In this document: one piece after another, positions 1 to 7,554 of the stretch
How positions within the stretch are numbered: position 1 is the first letter of the stretch
How the letters are laid out: each line of letters starts with the position of its first letter
Source of the DNA: CAVORB01 sp963736235
GTDB taxonomy: Bacteria; Pseudomonadota; Gammaproteobacteria; Chromatiales; Chromatiaceae
Length of the DNA stretch: 64,000 nucleotides
Assembly (NCBI GenBank): GCA_963736235.1
Contig: CAVTOR010000028.1
Location: forward strand, 16,715-80,714
Direction: 5' to 3'
Notes under the pieces: generated by a model
What the model saw: the letters and a program-made list of their open reading frames with translations, nothing else
Databases searched by the model: none
What the model was told of the DNA's origin: nothing
Position numbers and translations under genes: made by a program

Positions 1-2
1 AG

Positions 3-920
3 ATTCCCTTCCTGATCCGCTTGAAGCTCCTGCCCCGCCCGCGGATCAACCGCGGGGACGCGGGTGTGAGGCGTATCGTCCGGTTGATGGTCCCGGCCCT
101 GTTCGGGGTCTCGGTGGCTCAGCTGAGCCTGCTGCTCGACACCGTGCTGGCGTCCTTCCTGACCACCGGCAGCATTTCCTGGCTCTATTTCTCGGATCGC
201 CTGATGGAGTTTCCCTTGGGAATCGTCGGGGTCGCCCTGGGCACCGTCATCCTGCCCAAGCTCTCGCGCAAGCACGCGGAGCAATCGCCGGAGTCGTTCT
301 CCGACACCATCGACTGGGCCCTGCGCTGGGTGCTGCTGCTCGGGCTGCCCGCCGCGGTGGGGCTGATAACGCTGGCGGGGCCGTTGATGGCGACCTTGTT
401 CCATTCCGGCGAGTTCACCGCGCTCGACGTCGAGATGGCGGCGCGCAGTCTCATGGCTTACGCCGCCGGCCTCATGGGCTTTCTCGGGGTGAAGGTGCTG
501 GCGCCGGGCTACTATGCCCGGCTCGACATGAGGTCCCCGGTGCGGATCGCCGTCATCGCGCTCATCGTCAACATCGTCGTCAAGCTGGCGCTCATGGCTC
601 CGCTGGGGCACGTGGGCCTGGCCTTGGCGACCACGGTCTCTGCGCTGGTCAACGCCGGGTTGCTCCTCCGCGGCCTGGTGGGGGCGGGGATCTATCGTCC
701 ACCCACGGGCTGGGGGGGGTTGCTGTCGAAGGGCCTGGCGGCCTGTGCTGTCATGGGTCTGCTCGTTTGGTGGGGCAGCGGCCCTACCGCCGCGTGGATC
801 GGGATGGGCGACCTCGAGCGGATCGGTCGTCTATGCGGCTGGATCGCGGCCGGTGGCGCGGCGTACGGTTTGGCCCTGCTCGTCCTGGCCGTGCGCCCTC
901 GCGATTTCAGGCCGCGCTAG
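3..920 (+). CDS. murJ: Lipid II flippase MurJ (MviN), C-terminal part
   Basis: The reading frame is open from the left edge of the window, so the true start lies outside. About 306 codons remain, roughly the last three fifths of a usual 510-residue MurJ. The product is an inner-membrane protein of the MOP superfamily that flips lipid II for peptidoglycan synthesis. Hydrophobic segments alternate with short loops to the end, and the piece contains the typical MviN stretch LLLDTVLASFLTTGSISWLY and the following GIVGVALGTVILP. A 59-base gap with a TATAAT sequence separates it from ribF, the usual neighbour in gammaproteobacteria. No frameshift is seen. Confidence 0.93.
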   Translation: MPFLIRLKLLPRPRINRGDAGVRRIVRLMVPALFGVSVAQLSLLLDTVLASFLTTGSISWLYFSDRLMEFPLGIVGVALGTVILPKLSRKHAEQSPESFSDTIDWALRWVLLLGLPAAVGLITLAGPLMATLFHSGEFTALDVEMAARSLMAYAAGLMGFLGVKVLAPGYYARLDMRSPVRIAVIALIVNIVVKLALMAPLGHVGLALATTVSALVNAGLLLRGLVGAGIYRPPTGWGGLLSKGLAACAVMGLLVWWGSGPTAAWIGMGDLERIGRLCGWIAAGGAAYGLALLVLAVRPRDFRPR

Positions 921-941
921 GAGGTACAATCGGCTCCTCCC

Positions 942-947
942 TATAAT
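942..947 (+). promoter_or_regulatory. Possible -10 box upstream of ribF
   Basis: A perfect TATAAT lies 33 bases before the ribF start. No matching -35 hexamer is visible at 16-18 bases; that position is occupied by GGAGG, which pairs with CCTCC just before the box. It could be a weak promoter or chance. Confidence 0.25.
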
Positions 948-979
948 CTCAACCTTTTCGGCCCGGGAACGCGACATCC

Positions 980-1921
980 ATGAGGGTCATCCGCGGATTG
1001 CACAATCTTCGACCCGGGCATCGGGGCTGCGTCGCCACCATCGGGAACTTCGACGGGGTGCACCTGGGGCATCGGGCGGTTTTTCAGCGCCTGTTGGCCA
1101 AGGGCCGAGCGCGCGGCGTCCCGGCGACGGTGATTACCTTCGAGCCCCAGGCCATGGAGTATTTCGCGCCGGATGCGGCCCCGGCGCGGCTCACCCGCCT
1201 GCGCGAGAAGCTCGCGGCGCTGGCTGCCTGTGACATCGAGCAGGTGATGCTGTTGGAGTTCGGTCCGAGGCTCGCGCGGATGGAGGCCCGGGACTTCGTG
1301 CGCCGTCTTCTCGTGGAGGGGCTGGGGGCGCGCCATCTCCTGGTCGGGGACGACTTCCGCTTCGGTCGTGGCCGGGAGGGCGATTACCGTCTGCTGGAGG
1401 TCATGGGCAGGGAGCATGGCTTCGAGGTGGAGGACCTGCACACGGTCACCCACGGCGAGGAGCGGGTGAGCAGCACGCGTATCCGCGAGGCGCTGGCCCG
1501 AGGAGATCTTGTGCTGGCGCGCCACCTGCTCGGCCGGCCCTACCGGGTCTGCGGACGCATCGGGCACGGCGACAAGCGGGGCCGTACCATCGGCTTTCCG
1601 ACCGCCAACATCAACCTGCACCGGCGCGTGAGCCCGCTGCGGGGGGTGTACGCGGTCATGGTCGACGGTGTCGCGGACCGGCCCTGGCCGGGCGTGGCGA
1701 ACATCGGCGTTCGTCCCACGGTCGGCGGCGAGCCGCGCTACCTGCTGGAGGTGCACCTGTTCGACTTCGACGGGGACATCTACGGCCGTCACGCCGAGGT
1801 GGAGCCGCGTCTCAAGCTGCGGGACGAGAAGAAGTTTGCATCCTTCGATGAACTCAAGAGCCAGATCGCGCGGGATGCGGAGGCGGCGCGGGAATACCTC
1901 GGCGTACCGGCCGGCGGTTAG
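980..1921 (+). CDS. ribF: Bifunctional riboflavin kinase / FAD synthetase
   Basis: This cytoplasmic enzyme phosphorylates riboflavin to FMN and adenylylates FMN to FAD. At 313 residues it has the normal family length. The N-terminal nucleotidyltransferase domain shows IGNFDGVHLGH (residues 21-31) and the SSTRIREAL motif (about 163-171). The C-terminal flavokinase domain shows GRTIGFPTANI (about 201-211) and the NIGVRPT segment. The start is the ATG at 980, directly followed by a standard N-terminus. In related bacteria ribF is followed closely by ileS; here 5.6 kb of accessory DNA separates them. Confidence 0.96.
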   Translation: MRVIRGLHNLRPGHRGCVATIGNFDGVHLGHRAVFQRLLAKGRARGVPATVITFEPQAMEYFAPDAAPARLTRLREKLAALAACDIEQVMLLEFGPRLARMEARDFVRRLLVEGLGARHLLVGDDFRFGRGREGDYRLLEVMGREHGFEVEDLHTVTHGEERVSSTRIREALARGDLVLARHLLGRPYRVCGRIGHGDKRGRTIGFPTANINLHRRVSPLRGVYAVMVDGVADRPWPGVANIGVRPTVGGEPRYLLEVHLFDFDGDIYGRHAEVEPRLKLRDEKKFASFDELKSQIARDAEAAREYLGVPAGG

Positions 1922-2046
1922 GTTCTCGCGTCGAGACGCATTTGCGGCGTGGATTCGGCGAGCGGCAGGAGACGCCACCTTCGCCAAGCAAGCTGATCGG
2001 ATTCGGAGCGAAGGCGAACGGCTCGTATTTTCGATAATTCAAGCGA

Positions 2047-2078
2047 CGCTGGGGTTCGGAAGCTCACCCCAGCCTACC
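2047..2078 (-). repeat. REP-like palindromic repeat, copy 1
   Basis: This is one of four copies of an imperfect palindrome of about 32 bases with the core GTAGGCTGGGGTGAG...GAACCCCAGC. The copy is inverted and overlaps the 3' end of the RIO kinase gene, supplying its last codons (GRLG) and its TGA stop. Other copies are at 2958, 3110 and 3206. The form is typical of short palindromes mobilised in trans by Y1/RAYT transposases, which is inference. Confidence 0.75.
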
Positions 2079-2910
2079 CTCCTTACGCCGAATCGCCTCG
2101 TCTCGCGCATCGTTGATCTCTCTCATGATGCTGTCCAAGTCGGCCTCCTTGTTGCTGCCCTTGAAATGGCCCGTTAGTTTGACATCGGGGGTCAGGCTGC
2201 CGCTCTCGTAGATGTACCAGATCTCCTTGCCATAGCTGGTTGTAAGCAGTTCAGGCGCGAACTGGCCGAAGTAGGCTGCCAGATTGTTGACATCCCGTTC
2301 CAGCATCCTGGTAGCGTTGTTGTTGGCCGCCGCATCGACCGCCTGGGGTAGATCGATAATGACCGGGCCATGCGCATCGACGAGTATATTGAATTCCGAC
2401 AAGTCGCCATGCACAAGTCCGGCGCAGAGCATTTTAACCACGTCCTTGATCAGTAAGTCGTGGTACTCCAACGCTTGCTCGCTGGTCAATTCAAGCTCGT
2501 TGAGCCTGGGTGCCGCCGCGCCGTCTTCGTCAGTGACCAGCTCCATGAGCAATACGCCGTCGATGAAGTTATAGGGCCGTGGGACACGCACGCCGGCGGC
2601 GGCAAGGCGATACAGGGCATCGACTTCGGTATTCTGCCAAACATCCTCTTGTTCTTTGCGTCCATATCGCGTGCTCTTTCCCATCGCACGAGCCTGCCGG
2701 CTATTCCTGACCTTACGGCCTTCCCGATACAAGCGCCTGCTTATGGAAACCGCGTTTGTTCGCCGCCTTATAGACTTTGGCGCAGCGAATCTCTCCTTCG
2801 GACCGCACGACATAGACAGCGGCCTCTTTGCCACTCTTCAGCGAGTGGATCACTTCGTCGATAAGGCCATCATGCACCAATGGTTCGAGTGTTTTCGGGG
2901 TTTTCATCAT
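2064..2910 (-). CDS. RIO-family serine/threonine kinase (frameshifted)
   Basis: This is a bacterial RIO1-like protein kinase of about 282 residues. The N-terminus MMKTPKTLEPL, the glycine-loop region SGKEAAVYVV and the lysine of CAKVYK lie in one frame. The rest lies in another: EGRKVRNSR, VHGDLSEFNILV (catalytic loop), VIIDLPQAVD (metal-binding region, D-L-P in place of DFG) and DVNNLAAYF. The frames join at about 2740-2750, where AFKQAL is followed by YREGRK with one base too many or two too few. All catalytic motifs are present, so the gene may be intact in the cell. It ends inside a REP-like palindrome. Bacterial RIO kinase substrates are poorly known. Confidence 0.85.
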
Positions 2911-2957
2911 TGTCCTTATGGTTTGCCGGGTTGCCGCGGCAGGATCAGCTCGAAAAC

Positions 2958-2990
2958 CGTAGGTTGGGGTGAGGAACGAACCCCAGCATC
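2958..2990 (+). repeat. REP-like palindromic repeat, copy 2
   Basis: Forward-orientation copy (GTAGGTTGGGGTGAGG...CGAACCCCAGC) just upstream of the RIO kinase start. It differs from copy 1 by a few substitutions. Confidence 0.7.
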
Positions 2991-3109
2991 TCGCAGCAAA
3001 CCCTTATTCGTGATCCGCTTACAGCACCTTCGGCCCGACGCATCAATCGGGTGGAAACAGACGCGCATTGACCGTCCGCCGCGGCGACGAAAACGGCCAA
3101 TCCAGCTCT

Positions 3110-3141
3110 GTAGGCTGGGATGAGCCTGCGAATCCCAGCAT
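3110..3141 (+). repeat. REP-like palindromic repeat, copy 3
   Basis: Forward-orientation copy in which both arms changed together: TGGGATGAG pairs with the arm CGAATCCCAGC. The compensating change suggests that the folded form or the palindrome matters. Confidence 0.7.
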
Positions 3142-3205
3142 CCCGAAGCGTCGCGGAAAAAAGCTGGATTCGTACGCCAACCAAGCAACCCGCTCTCTCG
3201 ACGTT

Positions 3206-3238
3206 GTGCCGGGGTTCGTACCTCACCCCAGCCTACCG
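3206..3238 (-). repeat. REP-like palindromic repeat, copy 4
   Basis: Inverted copy overlapping the 3' end of the reverse-transcriptase partner gene. As in copy 1, it supplies the terminal GRLG codons and the TGA stop. Confidence 0.7.
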
Positions 3239-3658
3239 TCCTTCTCCTCGTGGTCGAAGAACTTGCCCCGGTTGCGCATGTGTTCGACGAGTTCCGGGTT
3301 GCGGTAGATGTCGGTGTGGATGGGTTCAGCAAACGCCAGCGCTTTGGAGTTCCGCAATGCTTGCTCGAAGTAGTTTCTTCGCTGTCGGCAGGAACTTATA
3401 GGTGATTCGCTTTGTGGGTTTCCGAGAAGTCTTGTTTAACGGGTGAGACGCTATGCTATCGCCGCGTTTGTCATGGACCTGTTTGGTCAATTCGAAAGTT
3501 TTTGGAAACTTAGTCGCAAATCGACCTGTCGGCGCGTGCAGAACGCTTCCGATCTGACCGAGGTTATAGTTTCCGATGGTACTATCACTCTGATATATAG
3601 CATCGATCAGTAGGTCGTCGAATACATCAAGAAAGTTCACGAAACCTGTGATATTCAC
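3223..3658 (-). CDS. Small partner protein coupled to the reverse transcriptase (one frameshift)
   Basis: I do not recognise the family. The GTG start overlaps the TGA stop of the upstream reverse transcriptase (GTGA), so translation is probably coupled. As written, the frame stops after about 110 residues. Removing one A from the AAA at 3374-3376 joins ITYKFLPTAK to NYFEQALRNSKALAFAEP and gives about 144 residues. The protein starts MNITGFVNFLDVF, has a basic middle (KTSRKPTKRITYK) and a charged end (EHMRNRGKFFDHEE). Its last residues and stop come from a REP-like palindrome. The context suggests an accessory subunit of a defence reverse transcriptase. No catalytic motif is visible. Confidence 0.55.
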
Positions 3659-5384
3659 GCCGGAGGCGGCGACAATCTCAATGATTTGGCGTTCGGCTTG
3701 TGAATAGCGAGCACGCCGAAGAGCTTCTTCCAGTTAACTGCGGGGATTCTGGAATCCAGTTTTTGTAGAGCGTGGTTGATTCCGCAGTGCGATGCGCTGG
3801 AGCGCTTGATCAACCCCACCTCACGCATCAGAAGCTCCGCCGATTTGTTCCACTCCTTGCGTTTACCGGGAGGGAGATAAGTCTGCTCGAAGCCTTTCCA
3901 GCTTGCCGCGAGGGCGACGTCATGTCCGCGATCCTTGACCCCAGCGTCAACGATCTGGTGAAGAGTTTTTCCGCCGAGCTGGGCGGAATCGAGTGCGTTT
4001 ATGAGCGAAGCGCGAGTCCACCACGATGGGGCAACCTTACAGGCGTACTTTATTTGATTTGGGGAAAGGTTTCCGGTGCGAATCAGGAATCGACCTGTAG
4101 CTACCTGAAGGTCGGCGTGCATGGCCTTCGGAGACCACGACTTTTTGAGCAAGGTTGCTATCGCTTTATCCTGCGCGGGAGGAGGCGGCCGTCGGCAGCA
4201 CTTATAAACTCCGCGCGGACGGCTTGGTAAATCGTGTTCGTTTTGACGAGATTCGACGAGCTTCTCTGCCGGGACACGCGAGAGTTTCGGATAGCGGCGG
4301 AGGTAGTTGCAGACGCTGCGGTAGTATTCGGGATGCTTTTCAAGGATGCGCCAAAGGCGGTCTGTCAGCTTTGCAGATGGGTACGCGTGGGCCAAGAGGT
4401 ATTTGAAGCGGGTGGCGTTCTTGATCTGATAGCGTGGTGTGAGTTCTATGATTCGCGTCCGGAGTTTCTTCTGATCGGTGAATAGCCTTGTGATGGCTGC
4501 TTCGGGTGGGTTGGAGATGGTTTTCAACTCGGCCTCGATGTTGTGAACCCGATGGATGCTTATCTTGCCGCTTTGGGGAGAGCCACGTCTTTGCTAAGTA
4601 GATCGAGCGAGACGAGGAGACGCCGCAAGTCGTGCTCATTTTTCGCGAAGAGTCGGATGTCATCGACGTAGCGGAAGTAGCGGAAATCGACGCCCGCAGT
4701 TTCAGTTCATCGAAGTGAGAGAGCACCACTTCGGATAGAAGACCCGGAGGAGAGCGGCCCTTGCGGGATGCCGTGATTGTGGAAGATGCCGCGCTCGGTC
4801 GCCGTCCATTTTTCCAGCCAATCAGAGAGCTTGCGGCGGAAGTCCGGATCGAACCCGAGTTCTTGGAGAAAGTGCCGCAGGACACGGTGGTCGAGGCTGT
4901 CGTAGCAGGCGGTGAGATCGAAACTGGCGGTGGAGGTGAACCCGTCATTGAAGGCTTGGCGCGCCGCTTCATTGAATGCTTTGTAGCCATCGCCCCACTT
5001 GCGGTAGAACCATGTGGACGTTTTTCCGGCGTAGAGATGCCCGAAAACCTGCTTGTGGTAGCGTTGGACGACGCGAGGTCGGAGCTTCTCGGCGATTAGG
5101 TTCACTGCGGCCTGATAGACAATCTGATCCTCGACGCTAAGGAGTGAGATTGGACGGAGGATTCCGGAGGCTTTGGGTTGGTAGAGCTTGCAGGCGGTTT
5201 CCGGCTCGTAGATTTCGCGCTTCAAACGATCGGCGAGATCATCCAGCAATGCCTCTTCCGCGATGGCGAAGTGCTGGTAAAGTCGGCGGAAGTAGGACTT
5301 ATAACTGGCATCCGGATTGGAGCGAATCCAACGCCAAGCCCGGCGAAGGTTCTCTGGGTTGCGCAGTTGGTCTAGGCCGGCCAC
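3655..5384 (-). CDS. Reverse transcriptase, defence-associated (Abi/UG-like) type, three frameshifts
   Basis: The predicted product is an RNA-directed DNA polymerase of about 576 residues. From a GTG start it shows the N-terminal helix LRRAWRWIRSNPDASYKSYF, the finger region LYQPKASGILRPISLLSVED, motif A SFDLTACYDSLDHRV, motif B GIPQGPLSSG and the catalytic YVDD motif in FRYFRYVDDIRLF. A long helical C-terminal part follows (LLAHAYPSAKLTDRLWRILE, NQIKYACKVAPSWWTR) with no intron-maturase domain. Frames change at about 4744 (GGG), 4695 (CCC) and 4577 (GGGG), each one base at a homopolymer. The same error type breaks ileS and hldE, so the enzyme may be intact. No msr/msd retron RNA or template/variable repeat was seen, which argues against a retron or DGR. 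It starts 7 bases after an hsdM remnant. Confidence 0.8.
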
Positions 5385-5390
5385 CCTGGT

Positions 5391-6395
5391 TTATTCGCCA
5401 GAACTGCGGTCGTTGCCGGCGGGCGCGATGGAGTTCTTCGGGTCGCCCTTTTCGGAGACCTCGCTGGCGTTGGCGAGGAAGACCTTACCCTGTCGGGTCT
5501 TGGGCTTATCCCTGTTGAGGAAGAGGACGATGCCCGGGGCGGTGGCGGGGGAAGTTCGAAGGAGGAATGATGAATGACGAAGTAGCAAGCTCGACTTCTG
5601 GACACTCACGTCTATGCTCACGATTTGTCTTTCTCCCGCTTTAAGATCGTGACGAAGATTGCGGTCAGTTCGTCGCATTCGGTCCGGAGAGGTTGCAGCT
5701 TTGCCTGCGCCATGATTTCGCCCTTGACGAGCAGTTCCAGCCAATAAGCTGATTCCTCCAACTTTCGGAGCGAGTCCCCGCATTTCGCGATGAACTCGGC
5801 CTTGCTCCGGCCCCGGTGCGCTTCGCGGTAGTTTGCTCCGACCGAAGTTCCCGAGCGAAGCAGTTGTTTGCCGAGCATTTGAGCTTCCGTCGATTTCGGA
5901 AGGCTTCCGAACAAGCGGATGATTTACACCGCAAATTGCTTCGTGCGTTCTATGAGGTCGTTTTCTTCCTTCACCATTCTGATTTCTTACTTGGCCCCTG
6001 GTAGCGTTGAAGTCCACGCGGTCGATGATGCCCTGCAGGAGCGGGTTCTCCCGGGCGATGGCCCGCATGTGCGTGGTGACGCCCTCGCCGATCCGGTCGG
6101 AGAGCTTGCGGATGACGGACCAGACGGGCTGCTCGGGATCGTCCGGCACGAGGGGGAGGTAGAAGCGGACGAGCTTGTGGTCAGCCTTGGCGAGCTGAAA
6201 GGCCTTCTTGCGCGAGCCGACTTCCTTGGCGATGCGGTTCAGCTCGTCGTCGAAGACGTCGCAGAGGCGCTTGGTGAAGATGAGGGGGAGGATATAGTCC
6301 TTGTATTTCGGCGCGTCCTTGGCCCCGCGGATGGAGCAGGCGGCGTCGCAGATCCAGGATTCGAGGGATTTGGCGTTGGTATTCGTCGGCGGCAT
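5391..6395 (-). pseudogene. hsdM: Type I restriction-modification methyltransferase HsdM, internally deleted
   Basis: The first 134 or so codons are a normal HsdM N-terminal domain (LESWICDAACSIRGAKDAPK, LPLIFTKRLCDVFDDEL, IIDRVDFNAT). The SAM-binding motif and the NPPY/F catalytic motif that should follow are absent. Instead a four-helix-bundle gene lies at 5618-5977. Then a short piece of the HsdM middle region reappears (PATAPGIVLFLNRDKPKTRQ, then GKVFLANASEVSEKGDPKN), ending at the TAA at 5391. The methyltransferase must be inactive. No hsdS or hsdR was recognised in the window. The reverse transcriptase gene follows 7 bases downstream in the same direction. Confidence 0.8.
5618..5977 (-). 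CDS. Four-helix-bundle (S23/IVS-type) protein with an in-frame stop
   Basis: The family is known from intervening sequences of 23S rRNA genes and also occurs free in genomes; its function is unclear. The ATG at 5977 begins MVKEENDLIERTKQFAV, then a TAA (5924-5926) interrupts the frame. It resumes IIRLFGSLPKSTEAQMLGKQ, then LLRSGTSVGANYREAHRGRS, a classic signature, and runs to the stop at 5618. The TAA may be a C-to-T change of CAA. A shorter product could start at an internal codon. The gene sits between two halves of hsdM, all in the same direction. Confidence 0.75.
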
Positions 6396-6646
6396 GGCGG
6401 TCCTGTGTTCGTTCTCTGCGCCAGCGGATCCTCGCCGTCCGCGCGGGGAACATGCGAGGGGTCCCTTCGCGCTTCGAGCTCAGTCCGAGGACCGGCGCGG
6501 AGCAAGTGCCAAAGTAGCGGGGATGCCCAAGGTTTTCCTAGCGCCGATGGCAATTGCAGATGGCGGTACATCCCGCCCGGGGTGCGAAGCGTGGCTTGAC
6601 CTGCGCGCCCTCCATGCTGCGCTCCTAGCGCGCTGGCCGTCGATAT

Positions 6647-7031
6647 TCAATCTACAATTTGTAACGGCTCTATCGACAGCTCTTGTATCACCCGGTAGTG
6701 CTCGACGTTCCCGGTCGCCAGCTGCTCCCCATGCTCGATGCAGGTCGCCGCGATCAGGGCATCGGCCATCTGCAGGGATCCCGAAAGGAAGTGCTCTTCG
6801 GCATAGGTCATGGCCCGCGTGGAAACGGCCTCGGTGATCGGCACCACCTGCCAGCGCCCATTCGACAGAGTGCGGCGTAAAGCCCGCAACTCGTCCGCGT
6901 TTCGCATTCCTTGAACGAGTTCCATGTAGGTCACGGCGGACAATCGAATCGGGTCGAAGGCATCGAGAAGCTCCGCGGCCTCCGCGTCTGCCTCTCAAGT
7001 ACCAGATCAGCACGTCCGTATCGACGATCAT
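6647..7031 (-). CDS. vapC: PIN-domain toxin, VapC family (one frameshift)
   Basis: VapC toxins are Mg-dependent ribonucleases. The N-terminus MIVDTDVLIWYLRG carries the first acidic residues (D4, D6). One extra base near 6985 shifts the frame; after correction it continues DAEAAELLDAFDPIRLSAVT, with E in YMELVQG, D in QMADALIAATCIEHG and a normal C-terminus. About 128 residues is the usual VapC length. The start overlaps the antitoxin stop by four bases (ATGA), the standard antitoxin-toxin arrangement. Confidence 0.85.
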
Positions 7032-7273
7032 GGAAAGCGGCTCTTCCGTAGCGCCCGCACCCAGGTTTGCGGGTCGGCAAGATCGTCCCGATCGGCCCAG
7101 AGCCCGAACAGCTCGTTCTCCGTCGCGGGCTCCGCCGATTTCGGCGCCCTGTCCACGGGCACGACCCGGGCCCTGGCGCGGCCGCGATAAGTGATGGTCA
7201 CCTCTTCGCCCCGCTCGACCGCGTCGAGCAGTAGACGCGTCTTTTGGCGTAGTTCTTTGGCGGAGACTTCCAT
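7028..7273 (-). CDS. Antitoxin of the Phd/YefM family
   Basis: This 81-residue protein starts MEVSAKELRQKTRLLLDAVE, the Phd-type DNA-binding fold, followed by VTITYRGRARARVVPV. The acidic C-terminal half (ELFGLWADRDDLADP) would wrap the toxin. It is the first gene of the pair with vapC. An imperfect palindrome at 7285-7309, 12 bases before the ATG, is a good candidate operator for autoregulation. Confidence 0.85.
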   Translation of the reverse strand: MEVSAKELRQKTRLLLDAVERGEEVTITYRGRARARVVPVDRAPKSAEPATENELFGLWADRDDLADPQTWVRALRKSRFP

Positions 7274-7284
7274 CGCAGATACCC

Positions 7285-7309
7285 GAGTGTCACTTTCGAG
7301 TGAGCACTC
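7285..7309 (-). promoter_or_regulatory. Candidate operator of the antitoxin-toxin operon
   Basis: Imperfect palindrome GAGTGTCAC-tttcga-GTGAGCACTC placed immediately upstream of the antitoxin start. Phd-family antitoxins usually bind such sites. The assignment rests on position and symmetry only. Confidence 0.4.
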
Positions 7310-7554
7310 TAGCAAGGCGGCCGTTACCCGGCAAGATCGCATGGGGGAGGAACCTATCCGGCGTTTCCAGCAAAGATCCTCAGCTCGGCGTATCCGCTGC
7401 GCGGAATGACCGCCGATGTCCGTTATGATCGGCGGCCAGATACCGCCCCGATCTTCAGAGGCTGCGCCTGCGGGCAACAAAACCTTTAAACTTCGCCCTG
7501 ATCGACCTCTTGGCACTCGCCGAGACATCGCAAATAGCGAGAGAACGTATTCCT

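Noticed and set aside
941..1987. Long leftward open frame opposite ribF
   Set aside because: It is antisense to a well-conserved gene, as are many long GC-rich antisense frames here.
3226..3375. An independent gene ending at the REP-like copy 4
   Set aside because: The segment joins smoothly to the RT partner gene when one A is removed, so it is treated as that gene's C-terminus.
3223..5384. Diversity-generating retroelement or retron
   Set aside because: No template/variable repeat pair, no Avd-like gene, and no msr/msd-like inverted repeats were seen around the RT.
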